This document shows, in pieces, positions 26,715 to 35,891 of a stretch of 64,000 bases of DNA. The notes beneath the pieces were generated by a model. It saw only the letters and a list, made by a program, of their open reading frames with translations, was not told where the DNA came from and searched no databases. The DNA lies in the NCBI RefSeq assembly GCF_020447205.1, contig NZ_JAJAEL010000039.1, positions 1-64,000 on the forward strand, given 5' to 3'. This DNA comes from Thalassolituus alkanivorans. Its GTDB lineage: Bacteria > Pseudomonadota > Gammaproteobacteria > Pseudomonadales > Oceanobacteraceae. Position 1 is the stretch's first letter; every line of letters begins with the position of its first letter. The position numbers and the translations under genes were made by a program.

Positions 26715-27044
26715 ATGTACGTTAACCGGATACTGCTGCTGGCACTGCTCTGTCTGCTGTTTATGCCGGCCCGGGCTGATCTTACAAAAGAACAGCAGGC
26801 GGGGCTGGTTCATCTTCTTAAACATGATTGCGGTTCATGTCATGGCATGACGCTTAAAGGCGGGCTTGGTCCCAGTTTGCTGCCGCAGGATCTGCGCAGC
26901 CGTGATCCTGAATATCTGCAACATATTATCAGCAAAGGAATAAGCGGTACGGCCATGCCGCCCTGGGAACATTTGCTGCAGGATGATGAAATTAATTATC
27001 TGGTAAATATTATTCTCAGCCCTCTTCCGGAGACCGGACAATGA
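26715..27044 (+). CDS. nirC: NirC, periplasmic c-type cytochrome of the heme d1 operon
   Basis: 109 residues from ATG 26715 (AAGGTG 7-12 bases upstream; GTG 26706 is possible). A signal peptide ends at P-A-R-A. One heme site C-x2-C-H (Cys39, Cys42, His43) and a methionine ligand in M-P-P-W (Met81) are seen. NirC is the small cytochrome of the P. aeruginosa nirSMCFDLGHJEN operon, thought to donate or accept electrons in heme d1 maturation or NirS reduction. First gene of this operon; its stop overlaps nirF (ATGA). Confidence 0.88.
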   Translation: MYVNRILLLALLCLLFMPARADLTKEQQAGLVHLLKHDCGSCHGMTLKGGLGPSLLPQDLRSRDPEYLQHIISKGISGTAMPPWEHLLQDDEINYLVNIILSPLPETGQ

Positions 27045-28243
27045 AATATTGTATTTTAATCTTAACGGTGCTTCTGAATGCTGCCTGCAGTCAAATGTCT
27101 GAAAAACCGGAAACGGTTTATGCCAGCGGTGATCTCGGCGTTATTATTGAACGGGAAAGCGGAAGTCTGGCTGTTTTTAACAGTACCGGGCAGAACCTTG
27201 TAGCCACGATTAATGGTCTGGGCGATTTATCACACGCGTCGGTTGTTTTTTCCCGCGATGAACGTTTCGCCTATGTATTCGGGCGTGATGGTGGCCTGAC
27301 TAAAGTCGATCTTATTCTGAACAAAATCGATAAGCGTATTCTGCAAAGTGGCAACAGTATTGGTGGTGCCATTTCTCAGGATGGGAAACTGATTGCCGTC
27401 TCTAATTACAGTCCCGGAGGGGTACGTGTGTTTGATGCGGCAACACTGGAACTTGTTGCCGATATTCCGGCGGTTTACACCGACGAAAGTGGCGCAGAAA
27501 AATCGTCAAAAACGGTTGGTTTGGTTGATGCGCCTGGTAATCGCTTTGTTTTCAGTCTGTTTGATGGCAATGAAATCTGGATCGCGGATTTCTCACACTT
27601 CGCTGTTGATGGTGAATGGGATATTCGCCGTCATAAAAATATCGGGCAAAAACCATACGATGCATTAATTACCGATAATGGCCGTTTTTATGTGGCGGGT
27701 TTGTTTGGTGAACCCGGTATGGCACGCCTTGATCTCTGGCATCCGCAGCAGGCTCCGGTACGGGTTCTGCCGGATTATGGCAACAAGGACCAGCGCCTGC
27801 CGGTATACAAAATGCCGCATCTCGAGGGCTGGGCTCAGTCTGGTAATTATTTATTTGTACCGGGAGTCGGTCATCATCAGGTACTGGTAATTGACAGTGA
27901 TACCTGGCAACAGGTGGCGCATATTCCGGTTGCCGGACAACCTGTATTTGTTATGGCCCGTCCGGATGACCGTGAAATATGGGTCTCTTTTGCTTTCCCC
28001 GATAATAATCAGGTCCAGGTTCTTGATGCGGAAAACTTCAGTTTATTACGCACCATTAATCCCGGTACTGCAGTGTTGCATATGGAATTTTCTCCCCGTG
28101 GTGAGCAGGTCTGGGTATCGGTCCGGGACGATCATCAGGTACAGCTTTATGACACTGCCACCTATGAGAAAAAAGCGACTCTGCCGGTTCACAGTCCGAG
28201 TGGTATTTTTCTGACCCGCCGTGCTCATGTCATTGGTCTTTAA
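27041..28243 (+). CDS. nirF: NirF, heme d1 biosynthesis protein
   Basis: 400 residues. The lipobox L-N-A-A-C (Cys16) points to a periplasmic lipoprotein; the rest is an eight-bladed beta propeller like the d1 domain of cytochrome cd1 (repeats such as FAYVFGRDGGLTKVDL, WVSVRDDHQVQLYDT). NirF binds the d1 intermediate and is proposed to form the dihydro-heme d1 precursor before NirN acts. Its position between nirC and nirD is as in Pseudomonas. Confidence 0.93.
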   Translation: MKYCILILTVLLNAACSQMSEKPETVYASGDLGVIIERESGSLAVFNSTGQNLVATINGLGDLSHASVVFSRDERFAYVFGRDGGLTKVDLILNKIDKRILQSGNSIGGAISQDGKLIAVSNYSPGGVRVFDAATLELVADIPAVYTDESGAEKSSKTVGLVDAPGNRFVFSLFDGNEIWIADFSHFAVDGEWDIRRHKNIGQKPYDALITDNGRFYVAGLFGEPGMARLDLWHPQQAPVRVLPDYGNKDQRLPVYKMPHLEGWAQSGNYLFVPGVGHHQVLVIDSDTWQQVAHIPVAGQPVFVMARPDDREIWVSFAFPDNNQVQVLDAENFSLLRTINPGTAVLHMEFSPRGEQVWVSVRDDHQVQLYDTATYEKKATLPVHSPSGIFLTRRAHVIGL

Positions 28244-28249
28244 GAGGAG

Positions 28250-28750
28250 ATGAGTATGACGGCTCCGGCTCTGACGGATTTACAGCGGGCCATTATTGAC
28301 GGTTACCAGCAACACCTGCCGTCATCACTGACGCCATATCAGGATATGGCCAGCGAACTGGGCAGCAACGAAGCCGATGTTATTGCTGCTATAGACGATT
28401 TAATTCAGCGGGGTCTGATCAGACGTCTTGGCCCGGTATTCGATCATCACCGTGCCGGAGCCAGTACGCTGGTGGCGATGGCGATTCCGGCTGACAAGCT
28501 GGAACAGGAAGCGCTCAGCCTGAATACCTTTGCCGGCATCAATCATAACTATGAGCGGGAGCATCAATACAATCTGTGGTTTGTGCTGACGGCCAGCCAT
28601 GATCAGGCTTTGCAGCAACGTCTGGAAGCCATATGTGAGCGTCATCCGTGGCCGGTACTGGTGCTGCCAATGGAGCAGGCTTACCACATCAACCTCGGAT
28701 TTCCGCTGAACTGGAATGGAGGCGCGGATGATGTCTGTGCAAAACGCTGA
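28250..28750 (+). CDS. nirD: NirD, siroheme decarboxylase subunit (AsnC/Lrp-like)
   Basis: 166 residues. An AsnC-type helix-turn-helix start (TPYQDMASELGSNEADVIAAIDDLIQRGLIRRLGPVFDH) leads to the paired beta sheet domain. The H-N-Y-x-R-E-H-Q-Y-N-L-W-F motif is the heme-binding/active-site region of siroheme decarboxylases. With NirL, NirG and NirH it converts siroheme to 12,18-didecarboxysiroheme, an early d1 step. Six bases separate it from nirF; AGGAG precedes the ATG. Confidence 0.9.
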   Translation: MSMTAPALTDLQRAIIDGYQQHLPSSLTPYQDMASELGSNEADVIAAIDDLIQRGLIRRLGPVFDHHRAGASTLVAMAIPADKLEQEALSLNTFAGINHNYEREHQYNLWFVLTASHDQALQQRLEAICERHPWPVLVLPMEQAYHINLGFPLNWNGGADDVCAKR

Positions 28751-29237
28751 GCAACAACTGAAATTCCTGCTGCAGCAGGGATTGCCTCTCGACTCCCGCC
28801 CGTACCGGGTATTGGCGCAGCAAACAGGGCTGAGTGAAGAGCAGGTTCTGCAACGGATTCAGCAATGGCAGCAGGAGGGGCTGATCAGACGTATGGGGGC
28901 CATCGTCGATCACCATCAGCTGGGCTACAACGCCAATGCCATGCTGGTATTTGATATTCCAACAGAGCAGGTCGATCTGGTTGGTGAAACCATTGCTGCC
29001 AGTGGCCGTGTGTCACTTTGCTACCGGCGTCCGCGGCGTCCCGGCTGGCATTACAACCTGTTCTGCATGATTCATGGCCGCTGTCGCGATCAGGTGTTGC
29101 AGCAGATTGCGCAGTTGCGCCAGAGCCTGGGTCTGTCGGTTTTTCCTTTTCAAATATTGTTCAGCCGGCAGCAGTTTAAGCAGTGTGGTGGCGACTATTT
29201 TGAGTCTGATGCAAAAGGTGCGGCCAATGGTAACTGA
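28728..29237 (+). CDS. nirL: NirL, siroheme decarboxylase subunit
   Basis: 169 residues from ATG 28728 (GGAGGCGCGG directly upstream), inside the end of nirD. The upstream ATG 28716 is less well placed. Same fold as NirD: QVLQRIQQWQQEGLIRRMGAIVDHH then the active-site region C-Y-x-R... in SLCYRRPRRPGWHYNLF. NirL and NirH form the second branch of the complex, with tyrosine and arginine in place of the NirD/NirG pattern. The call as nirL rests on order and sequence type. Confidence 0.85.
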   Translation: MMSVQNAEQQLKFLLQQGLPLDSRPYRVLAQQTGLSEEQVLQRIQQWQQEGLIRRMGAIVDHHQLGYNANAMLVFDIPTEQVDLVGETIAASGRVSLCYRRPRRPGWHYNLFCMIHGRCRDQVLQQIAQLRQSLGLSVFPFQILFSRQQFKQCGGDYFESDAKGAANGN

Positions 29238-29700
29238 AACATATCAGACGTTGCTCAGCGATGAGCTGAACCGGGCGCTGATCAACCGTTTGCAACAGGG
29301 ATTACCTGTTTGTTCAGAGCCTTTTCAGCAGCTGGCGGAAGAACTTCAGACAACACCGGCGGTGATTCTGGAACGCATAACGCAGTTTCTCGACTGCGGC
29401 CTGGCCACCCGTTTTGGCCCGATGTTTCAGATTGAGCGTGCCGGTGGCGCTTTTACGCTGGTTGCCACGCACGTCGATGAACACCGATTTGACGAGGTTG
29501 CTGCAATTGTTAATGCCCGCCATGAGGTTGCCCATAACTACCGGCGTGAGCACTGGCTGAATATGTGGTTTGTGCTGGCCTGCGAACAGCCGCAGCAGGT
29601 TGCCTGCGTACTGGACGAGCTGGAAAAAGCCAGCGGTTGCGAAATGCTGAATTTTCCCAAGGAGCAGGAGTTTTATGTGCAGCTCTATCTGCCGGTCTGA
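29227..29700 (+). CDS. nirG: NirG, siroheme decarboxylase subunit
   Basis: 157 residues from ATG 29227, in the last codons of nirL, with AAAAGG upstream. The longer frame back to 29074 lies over nirL and is not used. Same fold: VILERITQFLDCGLATRFGPMFQ and the NirD-like motif H-N-Y-R-R-E-H-W-L-N-M-W-F. Partner of NirD-type subunits in siroheme decarboxylation. Confidence 0.85.
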   Translation: MVTETYQTLLSDELNRALINRLQQGLPVCSEPFQQLAEELQTTPAVILERITQFLDCGLATRFGPMFQIERAGGAFTLVATHVDEHRFDEVAAIVNARHEVAHNYRREHWLNMWFVLACEQPQQVACVLDELEKASGCEMLNFPKEQEFYVQLYLPV

Positions 29701-30190
29701 GTCTGTGCTCAGTCCTCTGATGCAACGCCTGATGCAGCTGACCCAGCAGGGGCTGCCGCTGCATGAAAAACCCTATCTGCAGCTGGCCCGGCAGTTAGGT
29801 GTCAGTGAACAGGAGGTGCTGGATAGCCTGCAGCAAATGCAGGATAGCGGTGTGATCCGGCGTATTGCGCTGGTGCCGAATCATTACGCTATCGGCTATC
29901 GCTTTAACGGCATGAGTGTCTGGGAAATCGATCCGCAGCAGCTGTCCGCAGCCGGGGCCAGACTGGCCGCCAGCGGCTATGTCAGCCACTGCTATCAGCG
30001 TCCGGCCAAAGGTGAACAGTGGCCCTATAACCTGTTTGCCATGGTACACGGCACCAGCCGCGAACAGGTTGAAGAACTGGTGAGCCGCATCCGCACTCTG
30101 CTGGGGGACAGCTGTCATCGCCATGATGTGCTGTACAGCAGTCAAATTCTGAAAAAAACCGGTCTTCGTCTGGCCGGCACATCGCAATAA
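29675..30190 (+). CDS. nirH: NirH, siroheme decarboxylase subunit
   Basis: 171 residues. ATG 29675 has GGAG seven bases upstream and overlaps nirG by 26 bases; Met16 is another possible start. Same fold as NirL: EVLDSLQQMQDSGVIRRIALVPNHY and SHCYQRP...WPYNLFAMVHG. Fourth of the AsnC-like subunits; all four are encoded separately here, as in P. aeruginosa. Confidence 0.88.
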   Translation: MCSSICRSESVLSPLMQRLMQLTQQGLPLHEKPYLQLARQLGVSEQEVLDSLQQMQDSGVIRRIALVPNHYAIGYRFNGMSVWEIDPQQLSAAGARLAASGYVSHCYQRPAKGEQWPYNLFAMVHGTSREQVEELVSRIRTLLGDSCHRHDVLYSSQILKKTGLRLAGTSQ

Positions 30191-30202
30191 CCGGAGGTTC
30201 TT

Positions 30203-31381
30203 ATGTTCAGACTGACTCAGCAGATGGAGTGGCTACTGTCGGATCAGCCGCTGCCTCCGGCACGCAAGCCGCCAGGCCCGGTGGTGATCTGGAATCTGAT
30301 CCGGCGCTGCAATCTGACCTGTAAACACTGCTATTCAACCTCGGCTGACACCCACTTCCACGGCGAGCTGAGCACAGAAGAAGTATTCCGCACACTGGAG
30401 GATCTGCGCCAGTTCCGGGTACCGGCCCTGATACTTTCCGGCGGTGAACCGCTGATGCGGCCGGATATTTATGATATTGCGCAGAAGGCGCGTGAGCTGG
30501 GTTTTTATGTTGGATTATCCACCAATGGCACACTGATCAACCGTGACAATATTCAGCAGCTGGCGGCGGCGGGGTTTGATTACGTTGGCATCAGTCTGGA
30601 CGGCGATGAAGAAACCCATGACCGCTTCCGGCAGATGAAGGGAGCTTACCGTGCCTCTCTGGATGCGATGGCACTGTGCCGTGAACATGGTATCCGGGTG
30701 GGCGGGCGCTTTACCCTGACGGAAGAAAATGCACCACAGCTGCCCGCCATGCTGGATCTTATGGATCAGCTGGATATCGACAAATTTTATTTATCCCACC
30801 TGAATTATGCCGGACGGGGAGGGCGTAACCGTAAACAGGATGCCTTCCTGAACACTACCCGCAGGGTAATGACGGATTTATTTGAACGCTGCCAGAGCGA
30901 ACTTAAAGCCGGTAAAAACCGTGAGTACGTCACGGGTAATAATGATGCCGATGGTGTCTGGCTGCTGATGTGGGCACGGCAACACTACCCTGAACGTGCC
31001 GATCTGCTACAGCAAAAGCTGGTGCAGTGGGGAGGGAATTCATCCGGTGTGAATATCGCCAACATCGATAACCTTGGCCAGGTTCATCCGGACACTTTCT
31101 GGTGGAAACATAATCTCGGCAATGTCCGCGAACGTCCCTTCAGTGATATCTGGCGCAATACCACAGATCCGCTGATGCAGGGAATGCGTCAGACCCCCCG
31201 CCCGCTGGAAGGACGCTGCGCCACCTGCCAATACCTGAATCTGTGTGGCGGAAATACCCGTGTACGTGCCTTTCAGATGACAGGAAATCCCTGGGCTGAA
31301 GATCCGGCCTGCTACCTGAGTGATGACGAAATTAATCCGCATCAGCCCGTGCAGATTCCGCTGCTGCAGGCCGAAGGATAA
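30203..31381 (+). CDS. nirJ: NirJ, radical SAM heme d1 biosynthesis enzyme
   Basis: 392 residues. The radical SAM cluster C-x3-C-x2-C is at Cys36, Cys40 and Cys43 (RRCNLTCKHCYS), and a C-terminal SPASM-like cysteine set (RCATCQYLNLCGG, DPACY) can hold a second cluster. NirJ removes propionate side chains of didecarboxysiroheme to give the d1 oxo groups. GGAGG lies nine bases before the ATG. 12 bases after nirH. Confidence 0.95.
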   Translation: MFRLTQQMEWLLSDQPLPPARKPPGPVVIWNLIRRCNLTCKHCYSTSADTHFHGELSTEEVFRTLEDLRQFRVPALILSGGEPLMRPDIYDIAQKARELGFYVGLSTNGTLINRDNIQQLAAAGFDYVGISLDGDEETHDRFRQMKGAYRASLDAMALCREHGIRVGGRFTLTEENAPQLPAMLDLMDQLDIDKFYLSHLNYAGRGGRNRKQDAFLNTTRRVMTDLFERCQSELKAGKNREYVTGNNDADGVWLLMWARQHYPERADLLQQKLVQWGGNSSGVNIANIDNLGQVHPDTFWWKHNLGNVRERPFSDIWRNTTDPLMQGMRQTPRPLEGRCATCQYLNLCGGNTRVRAFQMTGNPWAEDPACYLSDDEINPHQPVQIPLLQAEG

Positions 31382-31394
31382 CTGGAGACTAATT

Positions 31395-32213
31395 ATGCAC
31401 CCGCCAATCCTTAATCAGATGTTGTCCTCAGTGCCTGATGACTCACCACTGCAACCGGGCGAAGTCGCGCTGATCGGTGCCGGTCCCGGCGATCCCGGGT
31501 TGCTGACAGTAAGGGCGCTGCGCCTGCTGGCCCAGGCTGACACGGTTATTTATGACCGCCTGGTCGGTGCCGGCATCATGGCACTTCTGCCGCCGCAGTG
31601 TCAGACCATCTATGTGGGCAAAGCCGCCGGAGACCATGTTCTGCCACAGGAAGAAATCAACCAGTTGCTGGTTCGTCTGGCCCGTACCGGAAAGCGTATT
31701 GTCCGCCTTAAGGGAGGGGACCCTTATATTTTTGGCCGTGGCGGGGAAGAGATTGAAGATCTGCGTCATGCCGGCCTTTCTTATCGGGTCATCCCCGGCA
31801 TTACCGCCGCTTCCGGCTGTGCCACATACGCCGGTATCCCGCTGACCCACCGTGATCATGCGCAAAGCTGCACGCTGGTTACCGGGCACCTGAAAAAGGA
31901 TGGCGAGCTTGACCTCAACTGGCAGGCGCTTGCTCAGCCCGGACAAACCCTGGTGTTTTATATGGGGGTCAACAGTACGGTTGTTATTACTGAGAATCTG
32001 ACGGCCGCTGGCCTGGCAGCAGAGACGCCGGTTGCGGTGATTGAGCGTGGCACGACAGCACAACAGCGGGTCCTGCGCTCCACTTTGGATGATCTGCCAC
32101 GGCTTGTTGCCCGCGAAGATATCCGTCCGCCATCACTGCTGATTATTGGCAGCGTTACGGCACTTGCCTATGACGAATTCCAGCCGGTTGTACAGGAGTC
32201 TGTCGCATGTTGA
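31395..32213 (+). CDS. nirE: NirE, uroporphyrinogen-III C-methyltransferase
   Basis: 272 residues from ATG 31395 (TGGAGA upstream); the longer frame back to 31320 overlaps nirJ. SAM-dependent methylation of uroporphyrinogen III to precorrin-2 feeds siroheme and heme d1. Motifs: VALIGAGPGDPGLLTVRALRLL, DTVIYDRLV, GGDPYIFGRGGEE, VIPGITAASGCAAT-like region and PVAVIERGTTAQQR. A dedicated copy within the nir operon, as in Pseudomonas. Confidence 0.94.
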   Translation: MHPPILNQMLSSVPDDSPLQPGEVALIGAGPGDPGLLTVRALRLLAQADTVIYDRLVGAGIMALLPPQCQTIYVGKAAGDHVLPQEEINQLLVRLARTGKRIVRLKGGDPYIFGRGGEEIEDLRHAGLSYRVIPGITAASGCATYAGIPLTHRDHAQSCTLVTGHLKKDGELDLNWQALAQPGQTLVFYMGVNSTVVITENLTAAGLAAETPVAVIERGTTAQQRVLRSTLDDLPRLVAREDIRPPSLLIIGSVTALAYDEFQPVVQESVAC

Positions 32214-33709
32214 ACCCTCTTTCCCGCTGGCTGCTGCCATTGCTTATCGGCAACCTGAGCATTCTGACCTGTGTGGCGCAGACCAGCACGGCAGAAGACT
32301 CTGAGGCCCTGCAGATATATCAGGATCATTGTGCCGGTTGTCATGGTGCGCAGCGTACCGGAGCCATGGGGCCGGCACTGCTGCCGGAAAGCCTGGCACG
32401 TTTGCGTAAAGCAGAGGCACTGAATGTTATGCTGCACGGTCGGGTCCTGACTCAGATGCCAGCTTTTGCCAGACAGATTCCGGAAGAAAAACTGCAGCGG
32501 CTGATAGAGCTGATTTACAGCCCGCCGGCCGAGCCTCCGCGCTGGGAAGAAAAAGATATTACACAGTCGCGGGTAAGTTATCCGGTTCCTGATAACGACA
32601 AACCACTGTTCAGTGCAGACCCGCAGAATCTGTTTATTGTGGTGGAGCTGGGTGATCATTCCGCCACTCTGCTGGACGGCGATAAATTTGAAGCCATAAC
32701 CCGTTTTAAAACCCGTTTCGCCCTGCATGGCGGCCCTAAATTTTCACCGGATGGGCGTTACGTTTATTTTGCTTCCCGTGATGGCTGGATCAGTAAATAC
32801 GATATTTACAACATGACCTATCTCGCCGAAATCCGGGTTGGTATCAATACCCGCAATCTTGCCATTTCGGCAGATGGCCAATACCTGATCGCCGCTAATT
32901 ACCTGCCGGGTAATCTGATTTTACTGAGCAGTAAAGATCTGAGCCTTATTAAGATTATTCCGGCCAGCAGTGGTGATACAACCTCACGCGTCAGTGCGGT
33001 ATACACCGCACCACCGCGCCACAGCTTTGTTGCAGCACTGAAAGATATTGCCGAGGTCTGGGAAATTACTCCGTCAGATACCGATGCCAAAATACGCCGC
33101 ATTCCGACCAGCGATTATCTGGATGACTTTTTCTTTGACCAGAATTATCAGTACCTTATCGGCTCTTCAAGAAAGGGTAACAGTGCTCAGGTCGTGAATC
33201 TGGATTCCGGTAATACGGTGGCAGACCTCAGCATAGAAGGCATGCCGCATCTGGGGTCAGGAATTACCTGGAAATATCAGGATACTGAAGTCCTTATGAC
33301 GCCAAACCTGAAAGACAGCCGCTTAACCATTATTGATATGAGCAACTGGAAAACCATTCGCCAGCTTGATACTCAGGGGCCGGGTTTCTTTACCCGCAGT
33401 CATGATGGTAGTCCTTATGCCTGGTCAGATGTGTTCTTTGGTCCGCATAAAGACCTGATTAATATTATTGATAAAAAGTCACTGGAAATTGTTAAAACCC
33501 TGCGTCCCTCTCCGGGAAAAACATCCGGCCATGTCGAGTTTACCCGTGATGGTCGTTATGCCCTGCTGAGCATCTGGGATGATGATGGTGAGCTGATTGT
33601 TTACGATTCCAAAACACTGGAAGAGATCAAACGCCTGCCAATGAAAAAACCATCGGGAAAATACAATGTTTACAATAAAACCCGCTACGTCCGGGGAACA
33701 AGCCATTAG
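32207..33709 (+). CDS. nirN: NirN, heme c plus d1-binding protein of heme d1 maturation
   Basis: 500 residues. A signal peptide precedes a cytochrome c domain with C-x2-C-H (Cys42, Cys45, His46) and a likely Met84 ligand (QMPAF), then an eight-bladed d1 propeller (from about 125). Length and layout match NirN, which oxidises dihydro-heme d1 to heme d1, rather than the larger NirS. A conserved-looking histidine in KTSGHVEF is a candidate d1 ligand. It overlaps nirE by seven bases and ends the operon. Confidence 0.88.
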   Translation: MLNPLSRWLLPLLIGNLSILTCVAQTSTAEDSEALQIYQDHCAGCHGAQRTGAMGPALLPESLARLRKAEALNVMLHGRVLTQMPAFARQIPEEKLQRLIELIYSPPAEPPRWEEKDITQSRVSYPVPDNDKPLFSADPQNLFIVVELGDHSATLLDGDKFEAITRFKTRFALHGGPKFSPDGRYVYFASRDGWISKYDIYNMTYLAEIRVGINTRNLAISADGQYLIAANYLPGNLILLSSKDLSLIKIIPASSGDTTSRVSAVYTAPPRHSFVAALKDIAEVWEITPSDTDAKIRRIPTSDYLDDFFFDQNYQYLIGSSRKGNSAQVVNLDSGNTVADLSIEGMPHLGSGITWKYQDTEVLMTPNLKDSRLTIIDMSNWKTIRQLDTQGPGFFTRSHDGSPYAWSDVFFGPHKDLINIIDKKSLEIVKTLRPSPGKTSGHVEFTRDGRYALLSIWDDDGELIVYDSKTLEEIKRLPMKKPSGKYNVYNKTRYVRGTSH

Positions 33710-33733
33710 CCGGTTAATCGTGGATTAACCGGC
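33709..33733 (+). terminator. Strong hairpin after nirN
   Basis: Perfect 11-bp stem GCCGGTTAATC / GATTAACCGGC with GTG loop, beginning at the last base of the stop codon. There is no T run after it, so it may stabilise the 3' end or need Rho. Confidence 0.6.
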
Positions 33734-33768
33734 AGATCAGCAGTGCTTAAATCATTGGTTCTTGCTCT

Positions 33769-35472
33769 TTATGGTAATGAATCCTGCAGTCTCGGATAAA
33801 AAGACAATATATTATCCTGTGGCTTAAGCCCCGCGCGGGCGAGGGTTTTCAGCGGCTGAAATTGCAGGTCGGCAATACGCACTTCGGTATTGTATTTGGC
33901 GCTGGCATTTAAAAATTTCAGCAAGGCCGCCAGGCCGCCGGCATCTATCACAGGGACGGCATCCATATACAGAATCACGGCTTTTTTATCGCGGCTGTGA
34001 ATCGCCAGTTCAGAGAAAATCCGGTCAGCGGCGGCAAAAAACAGCGGCCCGTTTATTTTATAAACTGCCCAGCCTGCAGGCAGAGGTTCGCTGATTAATT
34101 TGCTGTTGTCGCTGATATCGCTGACTTTGGTCATTTCGGAAATATCGCGCATAAATAACAGCGAGGCGAGCACGATACCAACGCCAATGGCGATCACCAT
34201 GTCGAACAATACCGTCAGGCTCAGGCAGGTTGCCAGCACCATAATGTCGCCTCTGGGCGCGGTGCGGAAAAAGTGCAGCACTTTATCGGCCTCACTGATA
34301 TTCCACGCCACCAGTAATAACAGCGCGGCCATCGAGGCCATGGGCAAGTGCGCCAGTACCGGTGCCAGTACCAGCAGACCGGCCATTACCACCAGGGCAT
34401 GAACCATTGCCGCGATTGGCGTTTGCGCACCGGCGCGGAAATTGGCGGCCGAGCGGGCAATGGCGGCGGTGGCGGTAATACCACCAAAAAATGGCACCAC
34501 AATATTGCCGATGCCCTGACCCAGTAACTCGCTGTTGGCGCTGTGGCGGGTGTTGGTCATGCCATCGAGCACCACGGCGCAGAGCAGGGATTCAATCGCG
34601 CCGAGCATGGCAATGGAAAATGCTGCAGGCAGTAATAACTGCAGCAGCGACCAGGACAAACCAATCGGCTGGCCGTCGGCGCCGGGCTGTTCCCAGGGCC
34701 AGAAAAATTCCGGCAATATTGGTGGAATACCGTTGCCAACCGAACCATCCGGTAATAAATAACTGAAACGGCTGCCGATGGTGTCGACTTCGTGGCCCTG
34801 TAAGCCCAGCAGCCAGGCGGTTAATACACCAACCAGCAGTGCCGGAATATGGGGCGGCAGGCTGCTGATTTTTTTCCACAGCAGCAGAGTCGCAAAGGTG
34901 GTGAGACCGACGGTCAGGCTGGCACTATCAAAGCCGGGTAACGCCTGTGCCAGGGTGTGTACTTTTTCGACATAGGTTTCCGGGTATTGAATAGTCAGCC
35001 CGAAAAAATCCTTTAATTGCAGAGTCGCAATCACGATGGCAATACCGGAGGTAAAGCCGAGGGTTACCGACTCGGGAATATATTCGATAAAACGCCCAAG
35101 GCGGGCAAAGGCCATGGCAATCAGAATCAGGCCGGATAACAGGGTGGCAATCAGCAAACCTCCGAGGCCGAACTTTTCCGCAATGGGGTAAAGAATGACC
35201 ACAAAGGCCGCGGTCGGGCCGGAAATGCTGAAGCGTGAGCCGCCGGTCAGGGCAATAATAAAACCGGCAATCATGGCGGTGTATAAACCGTATTGCGGTG
35301 CGACTCCGCTGGCGATTGCCAGTGCCATCGACAGTGGAATGGCGATAATACCAACGGTGATACCGGCAATAATATCTTTGCCAAAACGTTGTGCGGTGTA
35401 GGGTGATTCTTTCAGGGATTCGCGCAGGGCATTGGCGATGCGCAGGGAAAATAAATGAGCGCGGTGCGGCAT
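33769..35472 (-). CDS. SulP-family anion transporter with STAS domain
   Basis: 567 residues. About 10-14 membrane helices with the SulP N-terminal block (DIIAGITVGIIAIPLSMALAIASGVAPQYGLYTAMIAGFI) and a cytoplasmic STAS domain at about 455-560 (VYKINGPLFFAAADRIFSEL, VILYMDAVPVIDAGGLAAL). The family moves sulfate, bicarbonate or other anions; the substrate is not decided by sequence. Convergent with nirN, not clearly part of an operon. Confidence 0.92.
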   Translation of the reverse strand: MPHRAHLFSLRIANALRESLKESPYTAQRFGKDIIAGITVGIIAIPLSMALAIASGVAPQYGLYTAMIAGFIIALTGGSRFSISGPTAAFVVILYPIAEKFGLGGLLIATLLSGLILIAMAFARLGRFIEYIPESVTLGFTSGIAIVIATLQLKDFFGLTIQYPETYVEKVHTLAQALPGFDSASLTVGLTTFATLLLWKKISSLPPHIPALLVGVLTAWLLGLQGHEVDTIGSRFSYLLPDGSVGNGIPPILPEFFWPWEQPGADGQPIGLSWSLLQLLLPAAFSIAMLGAIESLLCAVVLDGMTNTRHSANSELLGQGIGNIVVPFFGGITATAAIARSAANFRAGAQTPIAAMVHALVVMAGLLVLAPVLAHLPMASMAALLLLVAWNISEADKVLHFFRTAPRGDIMVLATCLSLTVLFDMVIAIGVGIVLASLLFMRDISEMTKVSDISDNSKLISEPLPAGWAVYKINGPLFFAAADRIFSELAIHSRDKKAVILYMDAVPVIDAGGLAALLKFLNASAKYNTEVRIADLQFQPLKTLARAGLKPQDNILSFYPRLQDSLP

Positions 35473-35579
35473 TCAGGGGCTCCCGGCAGGAGATAAGAGG
35501 GCGGCACTATAACACAAAGAGTGGGGTTTTTGTTGGGTGCAGGGTTGGGATAAGGGATGGGAGAAGAAGAGGTGCGGGA

Positions 35580-35891
35580 TTAAGACTGTGTGATCAGGGC
35601 TTCTGCCGGCAGCCTTTGCGGTTGTGTGATGCGCACGCGTTTATGGCGATTCAGCTCGCCACTGATAATGCTGACAGCACTTTTGCTGACGCCAAACTGT
35701 TTGGCGAGAAATTTAACCAGTTCGCTGTTGGCTTTGCCTTCAACCGGTGGCGCCTGAATACGGACTTTCAGGGCATCACCGTGTAAGCCAGAGAATTCGC
35801 TTTTAGACGCTTTGGGCTGCAGGTGGCAGACGAGGAGTAAATCCCCGTCTGCCCATTGGTAATGTGCGGCAGAGTGTTCGGGTGTGCTCAC
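35580..35891 (-). CDS. yggU: YggU/DUF167 family protein
   Basis: 103 residues, usual length. [13 protein letters not shown], then [16 protein letters not shown] are the DUF167 signature. Function unknown. It overlaps the yggT gene by four bases and is co-transcribed with yggT and proC, as in many gammaproteobacteria. Confidence 0.93.
   Translation of the reverse strand: MSTPEHSAAHYQWADGDLLLVCHLQPKASKSEFSGLHGDALKVRIQAPPVEGKANSELVKFLAKQFGVSKSAVSIISGELNRHKRVRITQPQRLPAEALITQS

Noticed and set aside
29074-29226. Longer N-terminus for nirG
   Set aside because: It would run inside nirL in another frame and begins with a cysteine- and leucine-rich sequence unlike the family; ATG 29227 gives the expected start.
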